A stretch of DNA of 64,000 nt, taken from the NCBI RefSeq assembly GCF_040703125.1, contig NZ_CP160035.1:3210001-3274000 (forward strand). The letters run 5' to 3'. Under the pieces are notes generated by a model. The model ran no database searches. It saw nothing but the letters and a program-made list of their open reading frames with translations, and was not told the origin of the DNA. Positions 1 through 10,789 of the stretch are shown one piece after another. This DNA is from Flavobacterium ovatum (GTDB taxonomy: Bacteria; Bacteroidota; Bacteroidia; Flavobacteriales; Flavobacteriaceae). The translations under genes and the position numbers were made by a program. Positions within the stretch are counted from its first letter, which is position 1. Each line of letters starts with the position of its first letter.

Positions 1-823
<823 letters not shown>

Positions 824-959
824 TACCAATCTTAAAATTAATTAAGACCGTTTTTGTTTGTTCTTTACTATTACTAGTAAAAAACGCTTTCTACTTTTAA
901 TATTTTTCTTATCTCAATATGTCAATGAACTTTTTCTTTCTACTTTCGTAGATAGATAG

Positions 960-1033
960 TGGAGAATAACGGAGTCGAACCGTTGACCCCCTGCGTGCAA
1001 GGCAGGTGCTCTAGCCAGCTGAGCTAATTCCCC
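960..1033 (-). tRNA. tRNA-Ala (anticodon TGC)
   Basis: A 74-nt cloverleaf in the 16S-23S spacer. The anticodon stem CCTGC/GCAGG encloses CTTGCAC, giving anticodon TGC. The acceptor stem pairs GGGGAAT with ATTCTCC and contains the G3-U70 pair that identifies tRNA-Ala. The CCA end is not encoded beyond the discriminator A. Confidence 0.97.
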
Positions 1034-1161
1034 ATTTTTTAAGTATGAGTTATTAGTTTTGAGTTATGAATTCATATCTCATACATTCTCAACTTCTAAA
1101 ATTTCCTTTAAGTTTTTTTAAACTTATAAATTATATTTAATAACTTATAACTTTAAATTAG

Positions 1162-1235
1162 TTGTCTCGGACAGACTCGAACTGTCGACCCCTACATTAT
1201 CAGTGTAGTACTCTAACCAGCTGAGCTACGAGACA
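1162..1235 (-). tRNA. tRNA-Ile (anticodon GAT)
   Basis: A 74-nt cloverleaf in the same spacer. The anticodon stem CTACA/TGTAG encloses CTGATAA, giving anticodon GAT. The acceptor stem pairs TGTCTCG with CGAGACA. Ile followed by Ala in the spacer, in transcription order from 16S, is the usual bacterial rrn arrangement. Confidence 0.96.
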
Positions 1236-1455
1236 AGGTGATTTGGGATTTATGATTTTAAATTAACGATTGCAGATCTAAATCTGAAATCAAAAATCGT
1301 TAATCAACAATCTTAAATCGTTTATCTTTAACTTAAATTTTATTCAATTTTTTTAAATTAACAGCAAGAGTAATAAATTCTTAATATTCTAAATCCTTTA
1401 GATTCTTCGTCTTTTTCCCTACCGTGCTTATAAATAAGCTAACACTAAGGCTCTA

Positions 1456-2970
<1,515 letters not shown>

Positions 2971-3175
2971 ATATTGTGCGTTTGAATAAATTCAAACTAT
3001 TAATTGTCGACTCAGTTTCTATCGGTTATTATTCGAATCTCTCGACTCTATTACTCTTATTCTTGTGCTCTAACATCTCTGTTAAAGCGGCTGTCAATTC
3101 AATATGTCTAGGAACGTGTTCTTATCTTGTTTTTCCGTTTCGTTGTCATGTTAAACATGTTTCTCGAAGCGGGTG

Positions 3176-3206
3176 CAAAAGTAAAAAACTCTTTTGTTTC
3201 TCGCAA
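3176..3206 (-). promoter_or_regulatory. rrn promoter P1 (proximal to 16S)
   Basis: On the minus strand a TTG at 3206-3204 is followed after 20 bases by TACTTTTG (3183-3176), matching the Bacteroidota -33/-7 consensus TAnnTTTG. The start region reads CACCCGC. The leader to 16S is about 200 nt. Confidence 0.75.
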
Positions 3207-3298
3207 GAAAAATTTAAAGTTTTTTTTAGAATTTAAATCCTAATTTCTTTATTCTTTCTTACCAGTATCTCAAGGAACTTTCATCGTTTTGCGGGGTG

Positions 3299-3329
3299 CA
3301 AATGTAATTCGTTTCCTTTAACCTCACAA
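3299..3329 (-). promoter_or_regulatory. rrn promoter P2
   Basis: On the minus strand TTG (3329-3327), a 20-base spacer and TACATTTG (3306-3299), then CACCCCGC. The architecture and initial transcribed sequence match P1, 123 bp further upstream. Confidence 0.75.
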
Positions 3330-3423
3330 GCTTTATTTGATATTTTTTTTTGAAGAATTTCTTCCCCTTTATATCTCGTAATCCTTGCCAGTGTGTCAGT
3401 GAACATATTCGTTGTTGCGGGTG

Positions 3424-3453
3424 CAAAAGTACAGAGTCTTCCCCCTTAAACAA
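3424..3453 (-). promoter_or_regulatory. rrn promoter P3 (distal)
   Basis: On the minus strand TTG (3453-3451), a 19-base spacer and TACTTTTG (3431-3424), then CACCCGC. It is the third of three near-evenly spaced promoters (about 125 bp apart) upstream of the rRNA operon. Confidence 0.72.
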
Positions 3454-3621
3454 TACTTTTTAAACGCCTTTTTTTAATCTTTTTTTTAATAGACTGAAAA
3501 AGCGGGGTTTGGGATTTTAGAGCTTTATAGTTTGTAGGTATTTAGAGTTATTTACGAACGGATTTTGAATCGTTTGACTCCTACCCTAATACACTATCTC
3601 TTATATAATAGGAAATGATAT

Positions 3622-3813
3622 TGGTGGTTTGATGAACATACAAGGACGCCTACTGAATTAAAACTAACAGAAAAAGCTGCTTTAAAAATAATGGCTTACG
3701 TTCAAAAATTAGTTAATGAACAAGATCATTTAGATAATGCACCTTCACAGTACAATGCAAAAATGCAGATTTCAATACATAAATTAATATTATTTGTACC
3801 TAATACAGCGTAA
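3622..3813 (+). pseudogene. Orphan coding remnant, about 63 codons, no start
   Basis: This frame is open from a stop just upstream to TAA at 3811-3813. It reads WWFDEHTRTPTELKLTEKAA and continues with KIMAYVQKLVNEQDHLDNA, which has protein-like composition. No in-frame ATG lies near the start; the first Met is about 24 codons in. I do not recognise the family. It looks like the C-terminal scrap of a gene truncated next to the rRNA operon. The stretch 3454-3621 between it and the rrn promoters holds nothing I can name. Confidence 0.3.
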
Positions 3814-3943
3814 AAACCGTAAACAAACTACATTTACACGGCAAAATGAGAATCAATCATGATTTGAAGTCACAATTACACGTTTAAGACTAAAAAGAAA
3901 TCATTTTTAACATAATTTTACTATCCTATCTTTTACAAAATTC

Positions 3944-3951
3944 TATTTTTG
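3944..3951 (+). promoter_or_regulatory. -7 element for the histone H1-like gene
   Basis: TATTTTTG matches TAnnTTTG and lies 26 bases before the ATG at 3978. No clear -33 TTG is seen at the right distance, so the call rests on the -7 box and position. Confidence 0.5.
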
Positions 3952-3977
3952 TGACTTTAACTATAATAAATAAAATC

Positions 3978-4154
3978 ATGAAAGAATTAGTAGCCAAAAT
4001 TAACGCTGAGTTTGAAGCATTTACTGCAGAAACAGAATCTCTAATTGAAAAAGGAGTAAAAGCGGCTGGAGCAAGAGCACGTAAATCAACTTTGGAAATG
4101 GAAAAAATGCTAAAAGAATTTAGAAAACTTTCTATCGAAGAGTCTAAAAAATAA
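3978..4154 (+). CDS. Histone H1-like (Hc1-type) small DNA-binding protein
   Basis: A 58-residue, lysine-rich, helical protein beginning MKELVAKINAEFEAFTAE and ending in a KSTLEMEKMLKEFRKLS segment. This matches the short histone H1-like (Hc1) family that is nearly universal in Flavobacteriia, where it is thought to bind DNA non-specifically. An upstream in-frame Met at 3951 exists, but it overlaps the last base of the putative -7 element, and the family begins at MKELV, so 3978 was chosen. The gene is monocistronic with its own promoter and terminator. The family call is from recalled similarity and the cellular role is inferred. Confidence 0.85.
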   Translation: MKELVAKINAEFEAFTAETESLIEKGVKAAGARARKSTLEMEKMLKEFRKLSIEESKK

Positions 4155-4168
4155 TTCCATTTACAGCA

Positions 4169-4203
4169 AAAGTCCTTACTGATAGTAAGGACTTTGTTTT
4201 TGA
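4169..4203 (+). terminator. Rho-independent terminator after the histone H1-like gene
   Basis: The hairpin AAGTCCTTACT / AGTAAGGACTT with a 3-base loop is followed by a T-rich tract, 15 bases after the stop codon. Confidence 0.85.
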
Positions 4204-4331
4204 AGCTTTTGAGTATTCAAGCTAAATATATTTTGAAAATCTACTCTAATTTATTTATAACTATTATAGTACATTACATTAATTAAAACCAATTAATTAG
4301 CACCTAGTAATTATTTTATTCCTACTACTAT

Positions 4332-4523
4332 TTAACTTCCCTGCGCTACATTTTCACCATCAGCAATGGTAAGCTGCGATTCACTAAATTCACCAATTAA
4401 GGTATTTCCTAACTCATCTTTCCATTGTGTGACAACAATTTCTTCTAATCCTGGTTCCAAATCAATTACTTTCATAATTTGAACTCCAGATTCCTCCTGT
4501 ACATTTTGTCCTAGTTTAAACAT
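4332..4523 (-). CDS. Small DUF2158-like (YodC-type) protein
   Basis: A 63-residue acidic protein, MFKLGQNVQEESGVQIMKVI and onward. The layout resembles DUF2158/YodC: an initial strand with 'G..V...SG...M.V', a central 'V.TQW.DELGN' strand and a final 'GEFSESQLT' strand, like the YodC pattern 'C.W..G....G.F.E..L'. That family has no known function. ATG at 4523 is the only reasonable start. It is a single gene with no partners within 400 bases on either side on its strand. The assignment is by pattern only and could be wrong. Confidence 0.5.
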   Translation of the reverse strand: MFKLGQNVQEESGVQIMKVIDLEPGLEEIVVTQWKDELGNTLIGEFSESQLTIADGENVAQGS

Positions 4524-4870
4524 AAAATTATTTTTTAGTCTAGCGTTTTCCTATTATATTCTTCAGAAACCCTAATAGTAGTTGAATAATCCCAATCGAA
4601 CTATTTTTGGCAATCATAAAAACAACAGAAGCCTGCTGAAACCTATTATACTATTCCCTATAGATCTTATAGGATGTTTTCAAAATACTAAATTATTTCA
4701 CAATTAGCTAATTATACACAAAAAAAACAAAGCAAAACCTTTAAAAAACACATGCAAATCCAAGCTAAATAACTTATTTAAAACAACTTACATCTTTTTA
4801 CCACCAATAATAATTAGACTACCATCTCAAGATCATTCACTACAAATTAGAAGGAATCAACCATAAAGTA
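4524..4870. other. Intergenic, no feature recognised
   Basis: AT-rich DNA of about 350 bases between the DUF2158-like gene and the terminator of the GH16 gene. No open frame with protein-like content, repeat or RNA structure was recognised. Confidence 0.6.
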
Positions 4871-4906
4871 AAACCCCAAAACGAGCTTTGCTGTTTTGGG
4901 GTTTTG
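4871..4906 (-). terminator. Terminator of the GH16 lipoprotein gene
   Basis: The hairpin AAACCCCAAAAC / GTTTTGGGGTTT has an 8-10 base loop. It lies about 20 bases past the stop of the minus-strand GH16 gene and is flanked by T-rich sequence on that strand. Confidence 0.8.
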
Positions 4907-4926
4907 TTTCATTTATATTTTCCGAA

Positions 4927-6123
4927 TCACTTATCAGCCAATTTCCATGTTCTTACCCAGTCATATTTGGTTGTTAAATCATCAAATGATCCTGTTTCCC
5001 ATATCGTATCAGCGGGATCGATTGGGTTCCAATCATACACCTCAATTGCCATAGTTATAAAGCCGTCAATATCATAATTTGTTGGAGGGGTAATCGTATA
5101 AGCATATTTACCGTCTAAATAAAACACCAACTCAGTAGCAGATTTCCACCAGCAAGCATACACAAAAAAACGATCCGTATTTTTCTCTGATAAATTTACT
5201 GCCCCTTGTATTTGTTGCGTTTGAGTAATACCCGTATCACAACCAATGGCATGTCTGAAAGCGTTAGAATGAAAGATGTTTGTATATTTTGTAGCCCAAC
5301 TAGCCGTTCCACTATTAGTTTTTCCCACACATTCCTGAATATCCAACTCTAGTTTTCTAGTCACTGTAGGACAATTATTTTTCATCGCTAACCAAAACGT
5401 AGAAGACATGACCGTTTTATTTGCTTTCATTCTACACTCATAATACATTCCCAAATTCCCTGGGTTTTTGGAACGTACAATTGCTCCTCCGTGGGTATAA
5501 GTGTTCCCGTTTATCACTTCAGGACTACTCCTCTTTCTAGTGGTCACATTAAGATTACCATCTGAAACGGTCACATTACTTGGTTCAAATAACCCTGGAG
5601 CTCTACCAATCCATTTAAAACCATCATTGCTCGGATCATTAATCCATTTTGTATTATCCAAGGTAGAACCACTAAATTCATCAGACATATTTTCAACTTT
5701 TGTCCATTTTTTATCCGTTGGTGTCGGATTTACATCTACAAAGTAAGGCAAATCTGCAGAAGGTGCGTTCTTAACAACAGTAACTTTAAAACTACAAGAA
5801 ACAGCATTACCAGCAGCATCTTTCACTTGAAAAGTATTCGTAGTTACTCCCACCTGAAAAGTAGCGCCAGATGCCAAACCAGCAGTTTGCGTGGTCACAG
5901 CACCTGGTAAATTATCGATGCCTGCAGGAGTAGAATAAGTCACTATCGCTGCATTTGCAGTTGCCTCGATATTTACATTCATATCTGCAACACAAATGAT
6001 AGTGGGATTAACAGTGTCGGCAATAGTCTTTTCTTTTTCAGAATTTCCACTATCGCTGCTACAGGCAATAACCGTTGCGACAAATGATATCGCAAACGGA
6101 AAAAAAAGTTTATTCATTTTCAT
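4927..6123 (-). CDS. Surface lipoprotein: HYR domain plus GH16 glycoside hydrolase
   Basis: 398 residues. A lipoprotein signal ends at the lipobox VIAC (Cys21), followed by a Ser/Asp-rich stretch that suggests surface export. Residues about 38-118 form one HYR-type beta-sandwich (DTVNPTIICVADMNVN through VTVVKN). Residues about 135-398 form a GH16 domain opening with a DEFSG.LDN.KW signature. The catalytic beta-bulge motif ELDIQE places the nucleophile at Glu259, Asp261 and the acid/base at Glu264. GH16 enzymes cleave beta-1,3 or beta-1,4 bonds in galactans, laminarin and relatives. The phrase PSNVTVSDGNL recalls agarase or porphyranase subfamilies, but the substrate cannot be fixed here. The gene stands alone with its own terminator, 20 kb from the other CAZymes. 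Confidence 0.85.
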   Translation of the reverse strand: MKMNKLFFPFAISFVATVIACSSDSGNSEKEKTIADTVNPTIICVADMNVNIEATANAAIVTYSTPAGIDNLPGAVTTQTAGLASGATFQVGVTTNTFQVKDAAGNAVSCSFKVTVVKNAPSADLPYFVDVNPTPTDKKWTKVENMSDEFSGSTLDNTKWINDPSNDGFKWIGRAPGLFEPSNVTVSDGNLNVTTRKRSSPEVINGNTYTHGGAIVRSKNPGNLGMYYECRMKANKTVMSSTFWLAMKNNCPTVTRKLELDIQECVGKTNSGTASWATKYTNIFHSNAFRHAIGCDTGITQTQQIQGAVNLSEKNTDRFFVYACWWKSATELVFYLDGKYAYTITPPTNYDIDGFITMAIEVYDWNPIDPADTIWETGSFDDLTTKYDWVRTWKLADK

Positions 6124-6319
6124 TATTCAAAGGTTTTAGTTAGTTATCCAAAAATATGATTCCCTGACTAGTTAAGAGTATTCATATGATTCAGAATAGA
6201 GCACATATGACCCAAAAAAAACTTTTTAATAAAAACACAAACTAGATCACAACTGAACAAAACCCCTTATCTTAAACAAAAATGGTACATTACAGCTCTT
6301 TTTAAAACTACAACTAGAA

Positions 6320-6889
6320 ATGACTACTATACAAAATCGCTATTCATTAGTAATCAGTCCTCCTAACGAAATTATTAGTTTGGTGAAGTCCATGAAAGAA
6401 AAACTAGCGGAAGAAATTGGTTGGTACCATAGTAAAAACTCATTAGCACATATTACCATCAACGAATTTATGGCAACAGATAATGAAATCGAAAACATCA
6501 AAAAACAACTGATCAATATTTGCGACGGCATAAAACCAATAGACGTTCACTTAGACCACTTTAATACCTATCCTAATGGTGCTTTTTTTATCGCACCTGA
6601 TGACTTTTCAATAATTGAATTGAAACAAATTATGACACAAATCCATCAATTGTTTCGCACAAAAACACTCCTTAAAAGTAATGAACCTCATCTATCAATT
6701 GGTCGCCAACTGAAGCCAGATTATATTGCTACAGCCTATCGTTTGTTTCCTTTTATCAATTTAAATTTTCGTTGTGATAGCGTAACATTACGCCGTTTCA
6801 ACCCAATAATAAAACAGTTCGAAATAATAGACCGTTTTAGTTTCAATGATAATCCGAAACCTGTTTATAAACAAGGAACTCTTTTTTAA
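6320..6889 (+). CDS. 2H phosphoesterase (2'-5' RNA ligase-like)
   Basis: 189 residues. Two HxTx/HxSx motifs, HITI (about residues 44-47) and HLSI (about 135-138), define the 2H phosphoesterase superfamily. That superfamily includes bacterial 2'-5' RNA ligases and cyclic phosphodiesterases acting on RNA or nucleotide 2',3'-cyclic phosphates. The spacing of roughly 90 residues between motifs and the total length fit the family. No signal peptide, so it is cytoplasmic. It is a single gene convergent with the 2OG oxygenase downstream (13 bases between stops). The actual substrate cannot be predicted. Confidence 0.8.
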   Translation: MTTIQNRYSLVISPPNEIISLVKSMKEKLAEEIGWYHSKNSLAHITINEFMATDNEIENIKKQLINICDGIKPIDVHLDHFNTYPNGAFFIAPDDFSIIELKQIMTQIHQLFRTKTLLKSNEPHLSIGRQLKPDYIATAYRLFPFINLNFRCDSVTLRRFNPIIKQFEIIDRFSFNDNPKPVYKQGTLF

Positions 6890-6902
6890 GTTTTTCTAAA
6901 AA

Positions 6903-7496
6903 TTAATCCGTTTTTAACCAACCCGTAATACTCATTCTGGTATTTTGGGTTACTAAAACTTCATGTAGTAATTCGTCACTTTTGAAGAAAACTGTTTTGC
7001 CTTGAGTAGGACTTATTTTTTGAAGATTATTTTCCTGATGAATCAATAATTCGCCACCATCTACAGGTTGCCAATTGCTGTTTAAATAACTAATCATCGA
7101 GTATTTTCGACTTGGATTACTTTTAAACTGATCTAAATGTTTGAGGTAAAAATCGCCTTTTTCATATAAGGAATAATGAAATTCATAACCAGTAATTCCG
7201 GTATAGCAACTTTCATTTAGATAACTTACAAAAGCATCGATTTGGTCAAAAAACTCATTTTCAAAAACATTATTGTGTTTTTTATCCAACCAATAAATGG
7301 AATCGCTGCGTACAGCACTATCATAAGAAACAGCTTCTGAGTTTCCTGTTCCTGCCTCCATCAACAAACTTTGTTCTTTTAAAGAGAATAAATTCTGCTT
7401 TAAATTATTGACTAATGCATCGTTTAAAAAGTGTTCGCATATACCCACTTTATTTTCAATATAAGAAGCAATAAGAGCTTCAAAGCTATTTTCCAT
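6903..7496 (-). CDS. 2OG-Fe(II) oxygenase (prolyl 4-hydroxylase-like)
   Basis: 197 residues. The double-stranded beta-helix motif set is visible: YEKGDFYLKHLDQF supplies H-x-D, LLHEVL supplies the distal His, and RMSITGW supplies the Arg that binds 2-oxoglutarate. This is the SM-20/PHD-like group, which hydroxylates prolyl or other residues using Fe(II), O2 and 2-oxoglutarate. An upstream TTG in frame (7515-7517) adds seven unlikely residues; ATG at 7496 gives MENSFEALIASY and is preferred. It is monocistronic, and the substrate protein is unknown. Confidence 0.85.
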   Translation of the reverse strand: MENSFEALIASYIENKVGICEHFLNDALVNNLKQNLFSLKEQSLLMEAGTGNSEAVSYDSAVRSDSIYWLDKKHNNVFENEFFDQIDAFVSYLNESCYTGITGYEFHYSLYEKGDFYLKHLDQFKSNPSRKYSMISYLNSNWQPVDGGELLIHQENNLQKISPTQGKTVFFKSDELLHEVLVTQNTRMSITGWLKTD

Positions 7497-7646
7497 TTGG
7501 TTTTTTGGAGACCGCAAATACAGCCAACGCGCGAAAGTAGACTAAATTGAAATACAAATTACATTTGGCGATTTTATTATCACTAAATAAAAAAAAAGGA
7601 TTTAGAGACTAATCTAAATCCTTCTTAATCAATATCATAATAACCG

Positions 7647-9110
7647 TTACAATTTACTGATATAACTTCCATAAATATCCTTGAACTGATACCCTGTAGC
7701 AATACGATCTTTACTCAGTTTTCTATATTCTACCATTGCCCACAAGATGAATTCCTTCATAAACAAATGGTCTTCTATGGCAAGGTCTGGTTGGTGTTTT
7801 TTAATTAAAATTTCCAACGGTACAATCGCATTCAGAATATTTTTATATTCGGCATCAGTAGTATCATCTAATAATTCGAAACCACTTTCGGCAAAAAACC
7901 ATTCTATCAAATCCGTATAAGCAGTTTTTTCATTCGGCTTTTCTAGTTTTTCAATTTTCGGAAAATACATTGGAAACAATGTACTAATCGCTGCACCTAG
8001 CAAATGTTGTGCTACAAAAGCCGCTCCCTCCTGCTCTCCTTCATAAACCAATTCTACTTTACCCGTAATAGCTGGAATCACGCCCATAAAATCAGATAAG
8101 CGAACGGTAGTTTTGTCCTCACCATTCAACAAAGCTCTACGTTCCGCCGTACTCAACAAATTCTCATAAGCCGTAATACTCATTCTAGCACTTACGCCAC
8201 TTTTATAATCTACATATTCACTGTCTCGTGCTTCAAAACTAATTTGCTCCAGCAAATCCTTAGCCAATGACGGAACATTTACCCTACTCGATTGTGTAGC
8301 ATCCAATTTTGCTTCTTGTTCGGTAATCGTTCTCGCGATCTGCACCGTTTCTGGATAATGTGTCAAAATTTGAGAACCAATTCGGTCTTTCAATGGTGTT
8401 ACAATACTACCACGATTAGTGTAATCTTCTGGGTTGGCAGTAAATATAAACTGAATATCCAGCGGCATTCTTAACTTAAATCCTCGAATCTGGATATCTC
8501 CTTCTTGCAAAATATTAAACAATGCCACTTGAATACGAGCTTGTAAATCGGGTAATTCGTTTATCACAAAAATACAACGATTGGCTCTCGGAATCATTCC
8601 AAAATGAATCACACGATCATCTGCATAGGACAGTCTTAAGTTAGCAGCTTTAATAGGGTCTACATCTCCAATCAAATCGGCAACGGTAACATCTGGCGTC
8701 GCTAATTTTTCCGAAAAACGGTCGCTACGATGCAACCATGAAATAGGTGTATTCACTCCTTTTTCAGCAATTAAATCTTTTGAAAAACGAGAAATGGGAT
8801 GCAAAGGGTCATCATTAATCTCCGAACCCGTCACAAACGGAATGTATTCATCCAACAACTCCACCATCTTACGCGCCAACCTCGTTTTGGCTTGCCCACG
8901 AAGCCCTAAAAAATTGATATTATGACGAGACAAAATCGCACGCTCCAACTCTGGAATCACCGTGTTCTCAAAACCATGAACCCCTTCAAAAGTAGGTTTA
9001 CCCAATTTTATTTTAGCTATCAAATTGCTACGTAATTCGTCCTTTATAGACTTCGATTGATAACCCGAAGCCTTTAACTCTCCTATTGTATTTATATTTT
9101 CTATGTTCAT
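7647..9110 (-). CDS. MoxR/magnesium-chelatase I-like AAA+ ATPase
   Basis: 487 residues. The Walker A variant GLRGQAKTRLAR is at about residues 68-79. The Walker B region is RCIFVINELPDL, with an Asn before the Glu. A sensor region IFTANPEDYTNRG and an arginine-finger stretch PLKDRIG follow. This architecture belongs to the ChlI/MoxR group of AAA+ ATPases, which usually work as chaperones with a VWA partner. The partner gene lies directly upstream on the same strand (124-bp gap), so the two probably form one transcription unit. True magnesium chelatase is unlikely because no chlorophyll genes are present. Start ATG is at 9110. Confidence 0.85.
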   Translation of the reverse strand: MNIENINTIGELKASGYQSKSIKDELRSNLIAKIKLGKPTFEGVHGFENTVIPELERAILSRHNINFLGLRGQAKTRLARKMVELLDEYIPFVTGSEINDDPLHPISRFSKDLIAEKGVNTPISWLHRSDRFSEKLATPDVTVADLIGDVDPIKAANLRLSYADDRVIHFGMIPRANRCIFVINELPDLQARIQVALFNILQEGDIQIRGFKLRMPLDIQFIFTANPEDYTNRGSIVTPLKDRIGSQILTHYPETVQIARTITEQEAKLDATQSSRVNVPSLAKDLLEQISFEARDSEYVDYKSGVSARMSITAYENLLSTAERRALLNGEDKTTVRLSDFMGVIPAITGKVELVYEGEQEGAAFVAQHLLGAAISTLFPMYFPKIEKLEKPNEKTAYTDLIEWFFAESGFELLDDTTDAEYKNILNAIVPLEILIKKHQPDLAIEDHLFMKEFILWAMVEYRKLSKDRIATGYQFKDIYGSYISKL

Positions 9111-9234
9111 GTTTTTTTGTGTAGTTACTAAATTTCTGAGACCCTAAGTTGCTAAGTTTTTTTATTTTTGCCACAAGGGCACTAAGTTTTTTTATTTTTT
9201 GGAAATTTGACCTTTGATTTTTGATTTATGAAAA

Positions 9235-10353
9235 CTACTTTACTCGCTTCTTCCTATTCGTCTCATAATCCTCAAAAATCATTTCGCCCAGACCTTTCAA
9301 GCCTGTATAAAACGCTTTTCCTTGATTGGCTTCCGTAAATTTATTGACAAATTTTTGCAAATACGGATCACTCGCAATCATAAAAGTCGTAATCGGAATG
9401 TGTAATTTTCTTGCCTGTTGTGCTTGTGTGTAGCATTTATCCACGATATACTCATCAAGCCCATTGCTGTTCATATAGTAGGAACCATCACGTTCTTTTA
9501 CGCAACTCGGTTTCCCATCCGTAATCATAAAAATTTGCTTGTTGGTGTTTCGTTTTCGACGAAGCATGTCCATAGCTAGTTGTAAACCAGCTACTGTATT
9601 AGTATGAAAAGGCCCAACTTTCAAGTACGGTAAATCCTTAATCGCAATTGGCCAAGCGTCATTCCCAAAGACTAATATATCTAAAGTATCTTTTGGATAA
9701 CGTGTCGTAATCAATTCAGCAAGAGCCATCGCTACTTTTTTTGCAGGCGTTATTCGATCCTCGCCGTATAGAATCATACTGTGGCTAATATCAATCATCA
9801 GCACCGTGCTCATCTGCGATTTATGCTGTGTATCTTCAACTACCAAATCGTTTTCAGTCAGTCTAAAGTCGCCCACACCATGATTTATTTGAGCGTTCCG
9901 TAAACTCTCGGTCAACGATATTTGTTCCAGTCCATCGCCAAAATGGTACTCCCGTAGCTCTCCCGTATGTTCATCACCCGTACCCGAATGTTTGGTCTTG
10001 TGATTTCCAGAACCCGAACGTTTCAAATTCCCAAAAATCTGATCCAATGCTTGTTGTCTGATGGCTCTTTCCGTCTTGGCTGTAATCCCTAAACCCCCAG
10101 AACCATCTTCCTTAACTTCATCCTTAATGTACCCTTTCTTCTTTAAATCTTCAATAAAATCATCAATAGTATAGTTATCGTCAGTCAGTTTGTATTCGAC
10201 ATCCAACTCTCTCAACCAACTGATAGCCTCATCAAAATCTCCCGATGTATGCGTGATCAACTCTTTGAAAATACCAAAAAGTTTATCAAACGGAGATTGC
10301 TCTTGTGCTGTATATTGCTTAAAATAAAACCCTTTTTTAAACTCGTTTTTCAT
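9235..10353 (-). CDS. VWA-domain protein, partner of the MoxR-like ATPase
   Basis: 372 residues. The N-terminal about 170 residues are charged and helical. A von Willebrand factor A domain follows, with a MIDAS motif D-x-S-x-S (DISHS) in VLMIDISHSM and the second metal site in MITDGKPS. This resembles the ChlD/BatA-like partners of MoxR ATPases, where the VWA protein presents substrate and the ATPase remodels it. It has no signal peptide or membrane segment, so the pair is cytoplasmic. It lies upstream of, and is probably co-transcribed with, the ATPase gene. The client protein is unknown. Confidence 0.83.
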   Translation of the reverse strand: MKNEFKKGFYFKQYTAQEQSPFDKLFGIFKELITHTSGDFDEAISWLRELDVEYKLTDDNYTIDDFIEDLKKKGYIKDEVKEDGSGGLGITAKTERAIRQQALDQIFGNLKRSGSGNHKTKHSGTGDEHTGELREYHFGDGLEQISLTESLRNAQINHGVGDFRLTENDLVVEDTQHKSQMSTVLMIDISHSMILYGEDRITPAKKVAMALAELITTRYPKDTLDILVFGNDAWPIAIKDLPYLKVGPFHTNTVAGLQLAMDMLRRKRNTNKQIFMITDGKPSCVKERDGSYYMNSNGLDEYIVDKCYTQAQQARKLHIPITTFMIASDPYLQKFVNKFTEANQGKAFYTGLKGLGEMIFEDYETNRKKRVK

Positions 10354-10739
10354 ACGTAGATACTCTTTGTTTTTTATTGGAATATGTAATTGCTTCGCCT
10401 ATTCGCAAATACTCGAGTCGCCAATAACATTGGCATTATAAATCAAATTTTGATCATGCTCATTTCATAATTTTAAAATTACAGCTTTTTAGAGTATAGG
10501 GATAGCAAACGGTTATTAATTTTAAGTTAAAATCAACTTTTTATGCTGTCCGGGCAGGCTATCCATTACAAGTCCGCAGGAACAAGCCCATAAAACTAGG
10601 TCAAAAATGAGCTTCCTACGGTCGCTATTTTTGCCCAAGTTTTATAAAAAAGGCTTCTTCCTTTACGGGCTTTTCGTTTCTATCCTTGACAGAAAACAAA
10701 ACTGCTATACAATACATTTTTCTTTGAATTTTTTAATCC
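10354..10739. other. Intergenic with possible interspersed repeat
   Basis: About 390 bases between divergent genes. The part at about 10538-10690 is more GC-rich than its surroundings (CTGTCCGGGCAGGCTATCC followed by further clustered Gs and Cs). It resembles the dispersed non-coding repeats common between flavobacterial genes. It has no coding content. A second copy inside this window was not found, so the repeat call is tentative. Confidence 0.3.
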
Positions 10740-10767
10740 TTGGAATGAATTTTGTTTTGTATTTTTG
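10740..10767 (+). promoter_or_regulatory. Promoter of the GYF-domain gene
   Basis: TTG at 10740-10742, 17 bases, then TATTTTTG at 10760-10767, matching the Bacteroidota consensus. It lies 22 bases before the ATG. Confidence 0.6.
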
Positions 10768-10789
10768 AAACCAAATCAAGCAATCACAA

